A DNA stretch of 64,000 nucleotides, from assembly GCA_965197665.1 (NCBI GenBank), contig CBDANO010000003.1, forward strand, positions 62,001 through 126,000, given 5' to 3'. The DNA comes from CBDANO01 sp965197665 (lineage in GTDB: Bacteria; Chloroflexota; Dehalococcoidia; Lucifugimonadales; UBA3495). Under the pieces are notes generated by a model. That model was not told the DNA's origin and did not search any database. It was given only the letters and a program-made list of their open reading frames with translations. A program made the translations under genes and the position numbers. This document shows, in pieces, positions 1 through 8,446 of this stretch (its first letter is position 1; every line of letters begins with the position of its first letter).

Positions 1-657
1 AACCGGATCGTCTACGACTTGGTCAACGTCATCGAGGGCGACTGCAAAGTACAGCAGGCCATGATCCGAGACAAGAACAAAAACGAGCTCTACTTGATCC
101 CGGCGGCCCAGACTAGAGATAAGAACAGCGTGGACCCGGAACGGCTGCGGAATCTATGCTCAAAGCTGGAAGAAGAGTTCGATTACGTGCTGATGGACTG
201 TCCGGCGGGCATCGAGCAGGGTTTCAAAAACGCCGTAGGTTCGGCCACGGAAGCCATTATCGTCACCACTCCCGAGGTTTCGGCCATTCGCGACGCTGAC
301 CGGGTCATCGGGCTTCTGGAAGCGTCGGAGCTTCATCGGCCTCGATTGATCATCAATCGCATCGATCCGGAGATGGTCAAGCGCGGCGATATGATGGACC
401 AACAGGACGTCATCGGGTTGCTGGCCATCGAAGTGCTCGGCTTGGTTCCCGCCGACGGGAGGACCATCACCGCGGCCAACCGAGGAGTTCCCGTGGTGTA
501 CGACAAAAGGGCCGCGTCGGGCGCCGCGTTCTTGCGGATCGCGGCCCGCGTGGACGGGGATGACGTGCCTCTGGTCGACGTAGGGGGCAAAGACGGCATT
601 TTTACTAAATTCAAGGGACTCGTAGGTTTGAACGGGAGCGCCTATTCTCATGCTTGA
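1..657 (+). CDS. minD: Septum-site ATPase MinD, C-terminal 218 residues
   Basis: Partial gene: reading frame 1 is open from the first base, so the N-terminus with the deviant Walker A motif lies outside the window. The visible part starts in the conserved stretch NRIVYDLVNVIEGD and continues with YLIPAAQTRDK, then DYVLMDCPAGIE (the Walker B region), and TTPEVSAIRDADRVIGLL, all characteristic of MinD. The C-terminal segment GIFTKFKGLVG resembles the amphipathic membrane-targeting helix of MinD. MinD is a membrane-bound ATPase that places the division-inhibitor MinC and is displaced by MinE. Its stop overlaps the minE start by 8 bases, so the two are translationally coupled. Confidence 0.95.
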   Translation, partial: NRIVYDLVNVIEGDCKVQQAMIRDKNKNELYLIPAAQTRDKNSVDPERLRNLCSKLEEEFDYVLMDCPAGIEQGFKNAVGSATEAIIVTTPEVSAIRDADRVIGLLEASELHRPRLIINRIDPEMVKRGDMMDQQDVIGLLAIEVLGLVPADGRTITAANRGVPVVYDKRAASGAAFLRIAARVDGDDVPLVDVGGKDGIFTKFKGLVGLNGSAYSHA

Positions 658-940
658 ATTTTTTCGGTGGTTGCTCAAACAGCGAGACTTCGACAAAGAC
701 CGGGAACGGACCAAGGATACGGCGCGGCAACGCCTGCGCTTGGTCTTGATGCACGACCGGCTCGACCTGGCGCCGCAGAACATGGAAGCCATGAAGAGGG
801 AGATTTGGGAAGTAGTCTCCCGGTACATGGTGGTCGAAGACGAATTCATGGAGTTCGAAATACGGCGCTTGGACGAGCTAATGGTCCTCGTGTCCAACAT
901 CCAAGTAAAAGAACTGGACCGGTTGGCGCCGGCCACCTGA
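650..940 (+). CDS. minE: Cell division topological specificity factor MinE
   Basis: A 96-residue protein of usual MinE length. It begins with an amphipathic segment (MLEFFRWLLKQRD) like the membrane-binding helix of MinE. The motif TARQRLRLVLMHDR corresponds to the MinD-contacting stretch (TAxxRLxxxxxxxR), and REIWEVVSRYM corresponds to the conserved helix of the dimer domain (KDILEVICKY in E. coli). MinE stimulates MinD ATPase and drives the Min pattern that keeps division at midcell. The gene overlaps minD by 8 bases. No minC is visible here; it would be upstream if present. Confidence 0.88.
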   Translation: MLEFFRWLLKQRDFDKDRERTKDTARQRLRLVLMHDRLDLAPQNMEAMKREIWEVVSRYMVVEDEFMEFEIRRLDELMVLVSNIQVKELDRLAPAT

Positions 941-1287
941 CCCGCCCCCTTCAAAAACGTTAACTCCTCAAACAAGAATTCTTCGTAGGGGCGCGCCCAC
1001 GGGTGCGCCCTTCGTCGTCCCGGCGGACCGGCCGTTACGGCCGTCATTCCCTGATTACCCCAGGCTGGTAGGTTCCCCCGTAGATTCCTCGGATAATACC
1101 TAATACCGCTTTCATCCCTTGGGGGGCCGGTTTGAAACCGGCCCCTACAATTTTGTGCCGGGCCAAGTTGGACCCAACCTACTCCCTTTTCGGAATGCGC
1201 CGCTGTCCAATCATCCCAAGTTGGTTGAACAACCGGCCCACCGCCTTTATATTGGTCTATGGTCAATCGAACCACGGGGGCGGGGCA
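941..1287. other. Intergenic region with hairpins
   Basis: No credible gene. It holds a GGGGCGCGCCC-rich inverted segment near 987-1012 and the perfect hairpin at 1123-1145 (listed separately). An upstream extension of the next gene to 1132 would have to translate the hairpin, which argues for the later GTG start. Confidence 0.6.
1123..1145. repeat. Dispersed hairpin element, copy 1
   Basis: Perfect palindrome with 11-base arms around one centre base: GGGGCCGGTTT-G-AAACCGGCCCC. It belongs to a family with core GTTT-S-AAAC found at seven places in the window. About ten further bases to its left (ttcatccttgg-like) are shared with the copy at 10401. Confidence 0.8.
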
Positions 1288-2496
1288 GTGACCGAGACAG
1301 AAATTTTGATCATAGGCGGCGGCATCGCGGGCTCCGCCACGGCCTACTACCTAGCCGGTGCCGGTCGCCGGGTAACACTCCTGGAAAGAGGCGAAGTTGC
1401 CTCCGAGGCGTCGGGAGTAAACGCCGGAGGGCTGGGAGGCCCGGGGTGGGGCGCCTTCCCAAACCTTGCTTCATACCTCACGATGGGAAGCCTGGAGCTA
1501 TTCAAGAACCTCCAGCTCGACTTGGGCTACGACATCGACTTCCGCCAGTCCGGCGGGCTCCAAGCTATTCAAACCGAGGAGCAGTACCAATTCATCCGGG
1601 ATAGAGTGTTGCGCCAGCGGTCTAACGGCTACACCGTGGAGCTCCTCACCTCGAAGGAAGCGAGGTCCATCGAGCCGGAAGTGAGCCCCGCCTTGCCGGG
1701 TTACGTCTACTCTCCGGGGAGAGGTCAAGCGGACCCGGTCAAGACCACCAAGGCCTTCGCGTCGGCCGCCCAGCAAGAGGGCGCCCGGGTCCTGACCGGC
1801 TGTGAAGTCACCGGCCTTGGACAACGGTCCGGCGGCTCGTGGAACGCAACGACGACCTCGGGCGATTTCATGGCGGGTACGCTGGTCATTGCCGCCGGGG
1901 CTTGGTGCAAACCTCTGGGCGTCATGCTCGGCCTGGATATTCCCGTCGCGCCGGTGCGCGGACAGATGTGGGCTACTCACAGCCTCCCGCCAACCTTGTT
2001 CCACGTAATCACCTCGGCCGAGTCGGAACTGGCTTGGTCCGAAGACCTGGGAAATAACGCCGAGGCGCCTCCCGAATTGACCCACCGCTCCGAGGTGAGA
2101 ACCACCAGGCATCTGTACGGCAGCCAGAACAAGAAGGGGGAGATAGTCTTCGGAGGCGACCGGGTACTGGCCGGGTACGATAAGACCGTCGATACGGAAG
2201 GTATCGAGGTCAATCGCGGTCAAACGTCGGAGGTCCTTCCCGTGGTGAGCAAGCTTCCCATCGCGCGTACCTGGGCCGGCTTGATGCCTTTTTCCTTGGA
2301 TGGCAGGCCCCTCATCGGCAAAATTCCTCAGTTCGAGGGCTTGTACGTCGTGGGAGGCCTGGCCTCTTCAGGTTTCGGACGCGGCCCCATGGCGGGTAAG
2401 CTCTTGGCAGACTATATTGACACGGGCCACCGGCCCCATGTCCTGTCCGAATCCGATCCGGCCCGGTGCGTTACAGTATTCGGCGAGGCGCGCTAG
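1288..2496 (+). CDS. FAD-dependent oxidoreductase, glycine/D-amino acid oxidase (DadA-like) family
   Basis: A 402-residue soluble flavoprotein. An N-terminal Rossmann motif GGGIAG (residues 10-15) follows a hydrophobic beta strand and is followed by LLERG at the ADP-ribose contact. The C-terminus has the DAO-family FAD signature PLIGKIPQFEGLYVVGG and SSGFGRGPMAGKLLADY. Members oxidise amines, N-methylated amino acids or D-amino acids; the substrate cannot be told here. The GTG at 1288 is chosen because the Rossmann strand begins right after it; the ATG at 1132 would add 52 residues encoded by an intergenic hairpin. The next gene starts 9 bases downstream, so both are probably co-transcribed. 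Confidence 0.85.
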   Translation: MTETEILIIGGGIAGSATAYYLAGAGRRVTLLERGEVASEASGVNAGGLGGPGWGAFPNLASYLTMGSLELFKNLQLDLGYDIDFRQSGGLQAIQTEEQYQFIRDRVLRQRSNGYTVELLTSKEARSIEPEVSPALPGYVYSPGRGQADPVKTTKAFASAAQQEGARVLTGCEVTGLGQRSGGSWNATTTSGDFMAGTLVIAAGAWCKPLGVMLGLDIPVAPVRGQMWATHSLPPTLFHVITSAESELAWSEDLGNNAEAPPELTHRSEVRTTRHLYGSQNKKGEIVFGGDRVLAGYDKTVDTEGIEVNRGQTSEVLPVVSKLPIARTWAGLMPFSLDGRPLIGKIPQFEGLYVVGGLASSGFGRGPMAGKLLADYIDTGHRPHVLSESDPARCVTVFGEAR

Positions 2497-2505
2497 GAGG
2501 AAACC

Positions 2506-3708
2506 ATGCGCTTAGTGCTGACCAACGGCAACCTTATCGACTGCGTCAACCCGGACCCGGTCCCAGAAGCGAGTGTGGTTGTCGAAGAGGGGCGCATCGT
2601 CGAGGTCCTGAAGGGAAACAGTCCTCCGGACACTCGGGGCGCCCGGGTCATTGACCTGGAGGGTGCCTACTTGCTTCCCGGGCTGTGGGACATTCATATT
2701 CACCCGGAGTATCCAATCCCTCCCGGTATGACCGTCGCCGAGCAAACGGCCCGGTTCGGTCAGAATCTAATGCAAGGCTTGACCGAGGCGGGAATCGTCG
2801 GCGTCCGCACCGGCGGAGCGGCCCACTACATGGACGTGGCTTGGAGGCGTACTTTCGAATCCGGGCTGGTGGCCGGGCCGCGAGTGTTCGCCGCCGGCCA
2901 GTTCCTCACCACCACCGGCGGCCACTTCATTGCCTCGGGTCACGCTCGGGAGTGTGACGGCCCCTACGGGTTCGTGCAAGCGGTCCGAGACCAGATCAAA
3001 AGCGGCGCGGACCACATCAAGCTGAACTTGAGCGGCGGCGTAGTGGGCCCTTCTTGGGACCGGCACTGGCACTCGTTCCTGATGAGCGAGGAACTGGAAG
3101 CAGCCTTCAAGATCAGCCGCCAGCGAGAATTCAAGGTCATGGCCCATGCCACCAACCCCGACGCGGTCAAGGCCGCAGCGTCCCTTGGCGCCCACTCCGT
3201 GGAGCACGGTTACATCATGGACGACGAGTGCCTCCGGATGCTGCTGGAGCGCGATACCTGGTACGTCCCCACCCTTTCTATAACCCACTTAACGCCGGAC
3301 CAAGCTACCACCGAGCCGGAAAAACGCTATCTGGAGCAGAAGGGCCTTGCTCCGGACATAGTCCGGCGCGCCGAAGCGGCGGTCGAGGAGCACCGGAGTT
3401 GGTTTCAGAGGGCCTTGAACTCCGGCGTCAGAATGGCAGTGGGTTCCGACATCATGCCCCTCAAGACGGCAGCCCTCTTGGAGATGGGCGCTTGGGTCAG
3501 GGACGGGGCCACTCCGTGGCAGGTCCTATTGGCGGCTACCAGGAACGCCGCCGAGCTTTGCGGAGTCGGCAAAGACCTGGGAACGGTGGAGGAAGGCAAG
3601 CTGGCGGACCTCATAGTGGTGGGCGGGAATCCCTTGGAGGACGTTCAAAACCTACGCCAACTCAGGTTGGTAATCAAAGAAGGCAAAGTGGTGTCCGACA
3701 AACGCTGA
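2506..3708 (+). CDS. Amidohydrolase family protein (imidazolonepropionase/prolidase-like)
   Basis: 400 residues. The N-terminal beta sandwich is followed by LLPGLWDIHIHPE, with the metal-binding HxH at His64/His66. Further metal-site motifs follow in the expected order: KLNLSGG (bridging Lys region), MAHATN, SVEHGY and VGSDIMP (the Asp ligand). The C-terminal GTVEEGKLADLIVVGGNPLEDV is the standard amidohydrolase end. These enzymes hydrolyse C-N bonds in amides, cyclic amides or peptides. A GGAGG ribosome site sits just before the ATG, and the gene follows the FAD oxidase by 9 bases, suggesting sequential attack on a nitrogen-containing compound. The exact substrate is unknown. Confidence 0.87.
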   Translation: MRLVLTNGNLIDCVNPDPVPEASVVVEEGRIVEVLKGNSPPDTRGARVIDLEGAYLLPGLWDIHIHPEYPIPPGMTVAEQTARFGQNLMQGLTEAGIVGVRTGGAAHYMDVAWRRTFESGLVAGPRVFAAGQFLTTTGGHFIASGHARECDGPYGFVQAVRDQIKSGADHIKLNLSGGVVGPSWDRHWHSFLMSEELEAAFKISRQREFKVMAHATNPDAVKAAASLGAHSVEHGYIMDDECLRMLLERDTWYVPTLSITHLTPDQATTEPEKRYLEQKGLAPDIVRRAEAAVEEHRSWFQRALNSGVRMAVGSDIMPLKTAALLEMGAWVRDGATPWQVLLAATRNAAELCGVGKDLGTVEEGKLADLIVVGGNPLEDVQNLRQLRLVIKEGKVVSDKR

Positions 3709-3762
3709 TAGACCCGTTACCGGAAAAGGCCTATAGAGGGGCTTTACATAAGGAGGGCGGCC

Positions 3763-4602
3763 ATGCCAGGCAATAAGTTGACCATCGGCAACGTAGAGAT
3801 CGTTGCGCTATCGGACGGTCTCTTGGAGTTCGATTTGTGCAATTTCTTCCCCGATATTCCCCCTGATGATTGGAGTCCTTACGCCGGCCACCTGACCGAG
3901 GAGCATAAGGTCAGATTCAACCTGGCTTGCTACTTGGTCCGCTCCGACGGCAAGACTATCGTGGTGGACACCGGCCTCGGCCCGAAGCCGGAGGGCGCTC
4001 CGGAAACCCCGTGGGGGGAGCTGCTCCACGATTTCAAAGCCCACGGCCTCGACCCGGAAGACGTAGACATGGTGGTTATGACCCACGCGCACCGGGACCA
4101 CGTGGGCTGGAATGTTCTGGCCAAGAACGGCGAGTACGAGCCAACGTTCCCCAACGCCCGCTATTGGGTGAGCATGAAAGACTGGGAGGCTTGCCACGAC
4201 CCGGAGTTGATAGAAGCCAGGTTTCCCAACGCGCCGCAGTGCGTCTGGCCCTTGGAAGACCTGGGCCTCATCGAGTTCATGGACGGCGAGGAGGCCCTGA
4301 CCAGCGAGCTAACGACCCTTCCAACACCGGGCCACACGCCGGGCCACATGAGCATCATGATCAGTTCCCAGGGGGAGCGGGGCGTCATTCTTGGCGACGT
4401 GTTGCATAACACCGTCCAGATCGACCAAACGGATTGGGTATCCCGGGCAGACATAGACCCCTACCAGACCCGCATCACCCGGCGGGCTATGATGGAGCGT
4501 TTGGAGAGAGAGGGCATGCCGGTAGCGGCGGTCCATTTGCCCGCGCCCGGATTCGGCAAGATCGTCCGTCTCCAGGGCCGCTTGGTCTGGCAGGTCATAT
4601 AA
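3763..4602 (+). CDS. MBL-fold metallo-hydrolase (AHL lactonase/AttM-like)
   Basis: 279 residues with the complete metallo-beta-lactamase signature THAHRDH (His108, His110, Asp112, His113), preceded by the strand IVVDTGLG and followed by TPGHTPGHMSI and GDVLHN, which carry the remaining metal ligands. The arrangement resembles quorum-quenching lactonases and other small-ester hydrolases in this fold, but a substrate cannot be assigned. A strong AGGAGG site lies 8 bases before the ATG. It follows the amidohydrolase by 54 bases in the same direction. Confidence 0.85.
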   Translation: MPGNKLTIGNVEIVALSDGLLEFDLCNFFPDIPPDDWSPYAGHLTEEHKVRFNLACYLVRSDGKTIVVDTGLGPKPEGAPETPWGELLHDFKAHGLDPEDVDMVVMTHAHRDHVGWNVLAKNGEYEPTFPNARYWVSMKDWEACHDPELIEARFPNAPQCVWPLEDLGLIEFMDGEEALTSELTTLPTPGHTPGHMSIMISSQGERGVILGDVLHNTVQIDQTDWVSRADIDPYQTRITRRAMMERLEREGMPVAAVHLPAPGFGKIVRLQGRLVWQVI

Positions 4603-4679
4603 GCAACCCGGCCCGCGGGTAAGCCCCGCCGGCCGACTCGGGTCCTGGCTATCTCCGCTACTTTGCTTTGGAGCAGCAA

Positions 4680-5378
4680 GTGAAGAACAAGGTTTACCCG
4701 ACTTTCGACGAGGCGGTCTCCGATGTCCCGGACGGGTCAACCATCATGTTCGCTGACTTCGCCGGGGTCGGCTGTCCGCAAAATCTCATCGCCGCGCTGC
4801 ATCGTCAAGGCGCTCGAAATCTCACCGGAATATCCAATACCCACGGCGGGACCGACGGAAGGGTGGACGTGGGAACCCTGATAGAAAATGAGCAAATGAA
4901 GAAGATGATTTGCGCCTTTACCGCCCCCACTCACCCGTCCCAAATGACTCCCTTTGCTCGGATGTATAACGCCGGAGAGATCGAGGCCGAGTTGGTACCT
5001 CAAGGGACGCTGGCGGAACGAATCCGGTCCGCCAGCGCCGGCATCGGCGGCTTCTACACCCCAACCGGGGTCCATACTGAGTTGGCCGAGGGTAGAGAGC
5101 AACGGGAGATCGGCGGCCGCGTCTATTTGCTGGAGTTCCCCCTCTCCGCCGACTACGCTTTCATCCGGGCCTGGAAGGCCGACACTCTCGGGAACCTCCA
5201 GTTCCGCCTAACCCAACGCAACTTCAACCCCATCATGGCCGTGGCAGCCAAGACTACCATCGTCGAGGTAGAGGACCCAATCGTGCAGCCGGGGGACTTG
5301 GACCCCGACGAAATCCACACTCCGGGAGTGTACGTCGACCGCCTCGTATGGATACCACCCGGCGGCATCCGGCCGTAG
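4680..5378 (+). CDS. CoA-transferase subunit A, orphan (family I, 3-oxoacid/acetate type)
   Basis: A 232-residue protein beginning KNKVYPTFDEAVSDVPDGST, as in the alpha subunits of family I CoA-transferases, followed by GCPQNLIAALHRQGARNLTG, GEIEAELVPQGTLAERIR (the oligomer-contact PQGTLAER motif) and GGFYTPTGVHT. The alpha subunit alone is not active in known enzymes; the catalytic Glu is in the beta subunit. No beta subunit is visible anywhere in this window; the downstream gene is an SDR. I start it at GTG 4680 because GGAG lies about 6 bases upstream; the TTG at 4668 is possible. Confidence 0.85.
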   Translation: MKNKVYPTFDEAVSDVPDGSTIMFADFAGVGCPQNLIAALHRQGARNLTGISNTHGGTDGRVDVGTLIENEQMKKMICAFTAPTHPSQMTPFARMYNAGEIEAELVPQGTLAERIRSASAGIGGFYTPTGVHTELAEGREQREIGGRVYLLEFPLSADYAFIRAWKADTLGNLQFRLTQRNFNPIMAVAAKTTIVEVEDPIVQPGDLDPDEIHTPGVYVDRLVWIPPGGIRP

Positions 5379-5403
5379 CCCACCCCGCACCGCCAACAGA
5401 GCG

Positions 5404-5536
5404 GCCCAAAACGTAGGGGCGGGTTTCAAACCCGCCGTCCCAAAAGATGAACACCCCATTTCCTGAGGGACGACCCAAAAACGTAGGGGCGGGTTTCAAA
5501 CCCGCCCTCCCAAGGATGAACACCCCATTATCTGAG
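5404..5536 (+). repeat. Tandem pair of hairpin-bearing repeat units
   Basis: Two consecutive units of about 67 bases, starting at 5404 and 5471. Each begins cccaaaacgtagggg, contains a perfect 9-1-9 hairpin GGCGGGTTT-C-AAACCCGCC (5418-5436 and 5488-5506), and ends gatgaacaccccatt followed by tctgagg or cctgagg. The hairpins are members of the dispersed GTTT-S-AAAC family. The unit ends just before the Shine-Dalgarno of the SDR gene at 5554. Confidence 0.8.
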
Positions 5537-5553
5537 GAACGGAGGTTACGATC

Positions 5554-6318
5554 ATGCGTCTGAAAGACAAGGTAGCTCTCATTAGCGGCGGCGCCAGAGG
5601 GATGGGCGCCGTCGAAGCCAAGCTATTCACCCAGGAAGGCGCCAGGGTATTCTTCGGAGACATCTTGGACGAGGAAGGGAAGCGGGTGGAGGCGGACATC
5701 CGAGAGCAGGGAGGAGGGGCCGCTTACTTACATCTGGACGTAACCGTTGAACCGGACTGGCGGGCAGCCATGGACACCATCGCCTCCAAGTGCGGCAAGC
5801 TGGACATTCTGGTCAACAACGCGGGCATCGTTCCCAGGTACTCATTGGATGAACCCCTGGAAACCATCACGGAGGAGCAGTGGGACCGGGTGATGGAAGT
5901 TAACGCGAAGGGGGTATTCCTCGGCACCAAATACGCTATCCCCCTGATGCGGCTGGCCGGAGGAGGGTCCATCGTCAATATATCTTCGGGGGCCGGCATC
6001 ACTCCCGCGCCGGAAACCCCGGCGTCATATGCGGCAAGCAAAGGGGCCGTGCGCATCTTTACCAAGTCGATCGCTATCCAATACGCCAAAGACAATATCC
6101 GGTGCAACTCCGTCCATCCGGGCCCCATCGATACTCCCATGCTCCGAACGGCCCGCACCGGACCGGCCAGCGCGGAGGAACACTTGGACCTAATACCCCT
6201 GGGCAGGGTCGGAACGTCTGAGGAAATTGCTTATGGAGTCCTGTACCTGGCGTCGGACGAAGCCTCCTTCGTTACTGGATCGGAGTTGGTGATTGACGGA
6301 GGGCGAACTGCCCACTAG
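5554..6318 (+). CDS. Short-chain dehydrogenase/reductase (classical SDR)
   Basis: 254 residues, the usual classical SDR length. The cofactor motif SGGARGMG is at residues 11-18, NNAG at 88-91, the catalytic Ser in NISSG near 144, and YAASK gives Tyr159 and Lys163. The C-terminus ASFVTGSELVIDGG is the typical SDR end. It probably oxidises or reduces a small alcohol/ketone with NAD(P). GGAGG precedes the ATG by about 8 bases. Confidence 0.9.
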   Translation: MRLKDKVALISGGARGMGAVEAKLFTQEGARVFFGDILDEEGKRVEADIREQGGGAAYLHLDVTVEPDWRAAMDTIASKCGKLDILVNNAGIVPRYSLDEPLETITEEQWDRVMEVNAKGVFLGTKYAIPLMRLAGGGSIVNISSGAGITPAPETPASYAASKGAVRIFTKSIAIQYAKDNIRCNSVHPGPIDTPMLRTARTGPASAEEHLDLIPLGRVGTSEEIAYGVLYLASDEASFVTGSELVIDGGRTAH

Positions 6319-6518
6319 CCGAGCCTATCCGGCGGCCCACTCTACGAGGCGGTGTTAGCCATCCGAGTGGGCCAGGGAGCTAAGATAGGCCCGGGCCCAG
6401 AGACAGTGCAACGGTGGGCCAACCTTTGGGTTACACCCGCACCGGCGGCAGGAATTAGCAGCCGATACTCCACGGGCCAGCGTTCAAGGACTCTCCTCAT
6501 GGAAATCCGGGAGGGAAA

Positions 6519-7454
6519 ATGGAAAACCGTACAGAAAAACGGGTCGAATGGGGTATAGCAATTCCCCAAGTATTTACCGACGGACCGGTTGATATACCCT
6601 TGCTCCACAAGTGGTCCACCCGCGCCGAAGAGCTAGGCTATCAAAGCTTGTGGGTGCAGGAAGGAGTGCTTGGGGACGTGCCGGTGCTCGAACCCTTGAG
6701 CGTCTTGTCATATGTCTCGGCCATAACCGCCAAGGTCAGGTTGGGCACCTCCGTGATGGTGGCGCCCCTGCGAAATCCGGTCCAACTGGCTAAGATCCTG
6801 GGCAGCCTGGACCACGTCAGCGCCGGCCGCCTCATTGTGGGCATTGGGCTGGGGCCCAAAATCGAGGACTATGCTCCCTTCGGCATCAGCCCCGACAAGA
6901 GGGTAGTCCGGTTCGTCGAGATCATGGAGGTATTGAAGGCCCTCTGGACTCAACCCAAGGCCCATTATGAAGGCCGGTTCTGGCAACTGGAAGGCGTTGC
7001 CATGGAGCCAAAGCCGGTCCAGAAGCCCCATCCTCCCATCTGGATTGGCGCCAGGCACCCGGCCGCGCTGCGGAGGGCGGCGCGCCGCGCCGACGGTTGG
7101 ATGGGCGCCGGTTCCAGTTCCACCGCTCAGTTCACCGAGTGCGTCGGGCGTCTCCGGATGTACTTGGAGGAAGCGGGGAGGGACCCCTCGACCTTCGCTA
7201 TATCCAAGCGGGTCTACGTAGCCATCGACGACGACGCGCGGCGGGCCGAGACTCGGCTTAGAGAGTGGTTCGGACACCGGTACAAGAACGCCGACATGGC
7301 TTCCGAGGTGTCGGTCTGGGGCAGCGTTTCCCAGTGTATCGACGGTATTGCCAAAGTGGTGGATGCCGGGGCCGAAATGGTGATGCTGAATCAAGTATTC
7401 GACCACACGGAGCACCTGGAAGCGTTAGCCCAAGAGGTAATACCTCAGTTTTAG
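6519..7454 (+). CDS. LLM-class flavin-dependent oxidoreductase (luciferase-like)
   Basis: 311 residues with a bacterial luciferase-like TIM-barrel pattern: WGIAIPQ at the start, AEELGYQSLWVQE, the conserved RLGTSVMVAPLRNPVQLAK, LDHVSAGRLIVGIGLG, and KPHPPIWIGA. Such enzymes use FMNH2 and O2, or F420 in related subgroups, to oxygenate or reduce organic molecules. Expanded FMN/F420 monooxygenase families are known in SAR202 genomes. The start is supported by GGGAGG 5 bases upstream. The gene converges with the SDR at 7547. Confidence 0.87.
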   Translation: MENRTEKRVEWGIAIPQVFTDGPVDIPLLHKWSTRAEELGYQSLWVQEGVLGDVPVLEPLSVLSYVSAITAKVRLGTSVMVAPLRNPVQLAKILGSLDHVSAGRLIVGIGLGPKIEDYAPFGISPDKRVVRFVEIMEVLKALWTQPKAHYEGRFWQLEGVAMEPKPVQKPHPPIWIGARHPAALRRAARRADGWMGAGSSSTAQFTECVGRLRMYLEEAGRDPSTFAISKRVYVAIDDDARRAETRLREWFGHRYKNADMASEVSVWGSVSQCIDGIAKVVDAGAEMVMLNQVFDHTEHLEALAQEVIPQF

Positions 7455-7546
7455 GCGGCGGCCCTCCGGGTAGTTAGTCCTATCGGTCCAAATTACCTCA
7501 GTTTTCGGCGGCGAAGACGGGTAGCCGGTCCTATGAACCCAATTCC
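7441..7546 (+). repeat. Imperfect 53-base tandem duplication
   Basis: Copy 1 (7441-7493) and copy 2 (7494-7546) both read tacctcagtttt, then cggcgg, gggtag, gtcctat and aattacc/aattccc at matching spacing. Copy 1 contains the last codons and stop of the luciferase-like gene, so the second copy is a decayed duplicate of the gene end in the convergent gap. Confidence 0.65.
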
Positions 7547-8344
7547 CTAGTAATGAATTCCGCGGCCTACGCCGCCCCCGGCCGCTATAGCGTCTCCGTT
7601 GATAGCTACGGACTTGGGGGAGGCTAGGAAGGCCACGACGTACGCGATCTCCCGGGCGTCGATCATCCTCCGTACCGAGTTGGCCTCCGCCATTTGCCGC
7701 TCCACCACATCGACGGACACCCCTTGGCTGCGGGCTTGCTCTTCGATCATACCCGGTATTCGCTCGGTCCAAGTCAGGCCGGGGTGGACCACCGTAACGT
7801 TGATTCCGTACGGCCCCAACTCGTCGGCCAAGTTTTTGGTCATAGCGGAGACCGCCACGTTGCGCATACTACCGACGGCCGACGCTGCTTGACGGGCAGC
7901 CATTCCGCTAATGTTGATAATCCGCCCCCAGCCCTGCTGGCTCATGTAGGGCGCCACCTCCTTGGCGCAACGAAGGTACCCCATGACCTTCACGTTCATG
8001 TCTTCCCAAAAATACTCTTCGGTAATATCGGGCAAGCCCGGGGCCGGCCCGCCTCCGGCCCGCGCCGCGCAGTTTACCAGAATGTCCAGGTGGCCCAATG
8101 CGGTCGCTGCTTGCTGCACCATGCCCTGCACCGACTCTTCGTTCCCGGTGTCGGCGGTGATGGGAATAAAACGCCCGCCCGTTTCGGCAGCCAACTCCTT
8201 GGCTGTGGTTTCCAGCGCTTCTCGCCCCCTGGCCACGATGGCCGAGTCCACTCCTTCCCGGCCCAATTCCCGGGCAATGGCTTTGCCGATACCCCGGCTT
8301 CCGCCGGTGATGATGGCTGTTTTACCCCGCAGGTCCAAGTCCAT
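7547..8344 (-). CDS. SDR family protein lacking the catalytic Tyr
   Basis: 265 residues. The cofactor motif TGGSRGIG (13-20) is intact, as are ILVNCAARAG (88-97) and the active-site strand INISG with Ser146. The expected YxxxK is absent: the Lys-bearing stretch reads SAMTK (166-170) with Ser in place of Tyr, and no Tyr occurs at the usual distance from Ser146. The downstream ADELGPYGINVTVVHPG is normal for SDRs. Either this subgroup uses another acid/base residue or it is a non-classical reductase. The ATG at 8344 has only a weak ribosome site. Confidence 0.83.
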   Translation of the reverse strand: MDLDLRGKTAIITGGSRGIGKAIARELGREGVDSAIVARGREALETTAKELAAETGGRFIPITADTGNEESVQGMVQQAATALGHLDILVNCAARAGGGPAPGLPDITEEYFWEDMNVKVMGYLRCAKEVAPYMSQQGWGRIINISGMAARQAASAVGSMRNVAVSAMTKNLADELGPYGINVTVVHPGLTWTERIPGMIEEQARSQGVSVDVVERQMAEANSVRRMIDAREIAYVVAFLASPKSVAINGDAIAAGGGVGRGIHY

Positions 8345-8446
8345 TGCTGCGCTCCTTCCGGTTGATTAGAGACCTTTGGGTAACCCCAATCGCAGCCAAG
8401 CAAAAGTTTGGCCGGGTCCCTCGAGACGAGGCGGTTGGCTTCTCGC

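Noticed and set aside
160..1275. Long minus-strand frame of 371 codons opposite minD/minE
   Set aside because: Antisense to two well-recognised genes; composition reflects codon bias of the other strand; no known motif.
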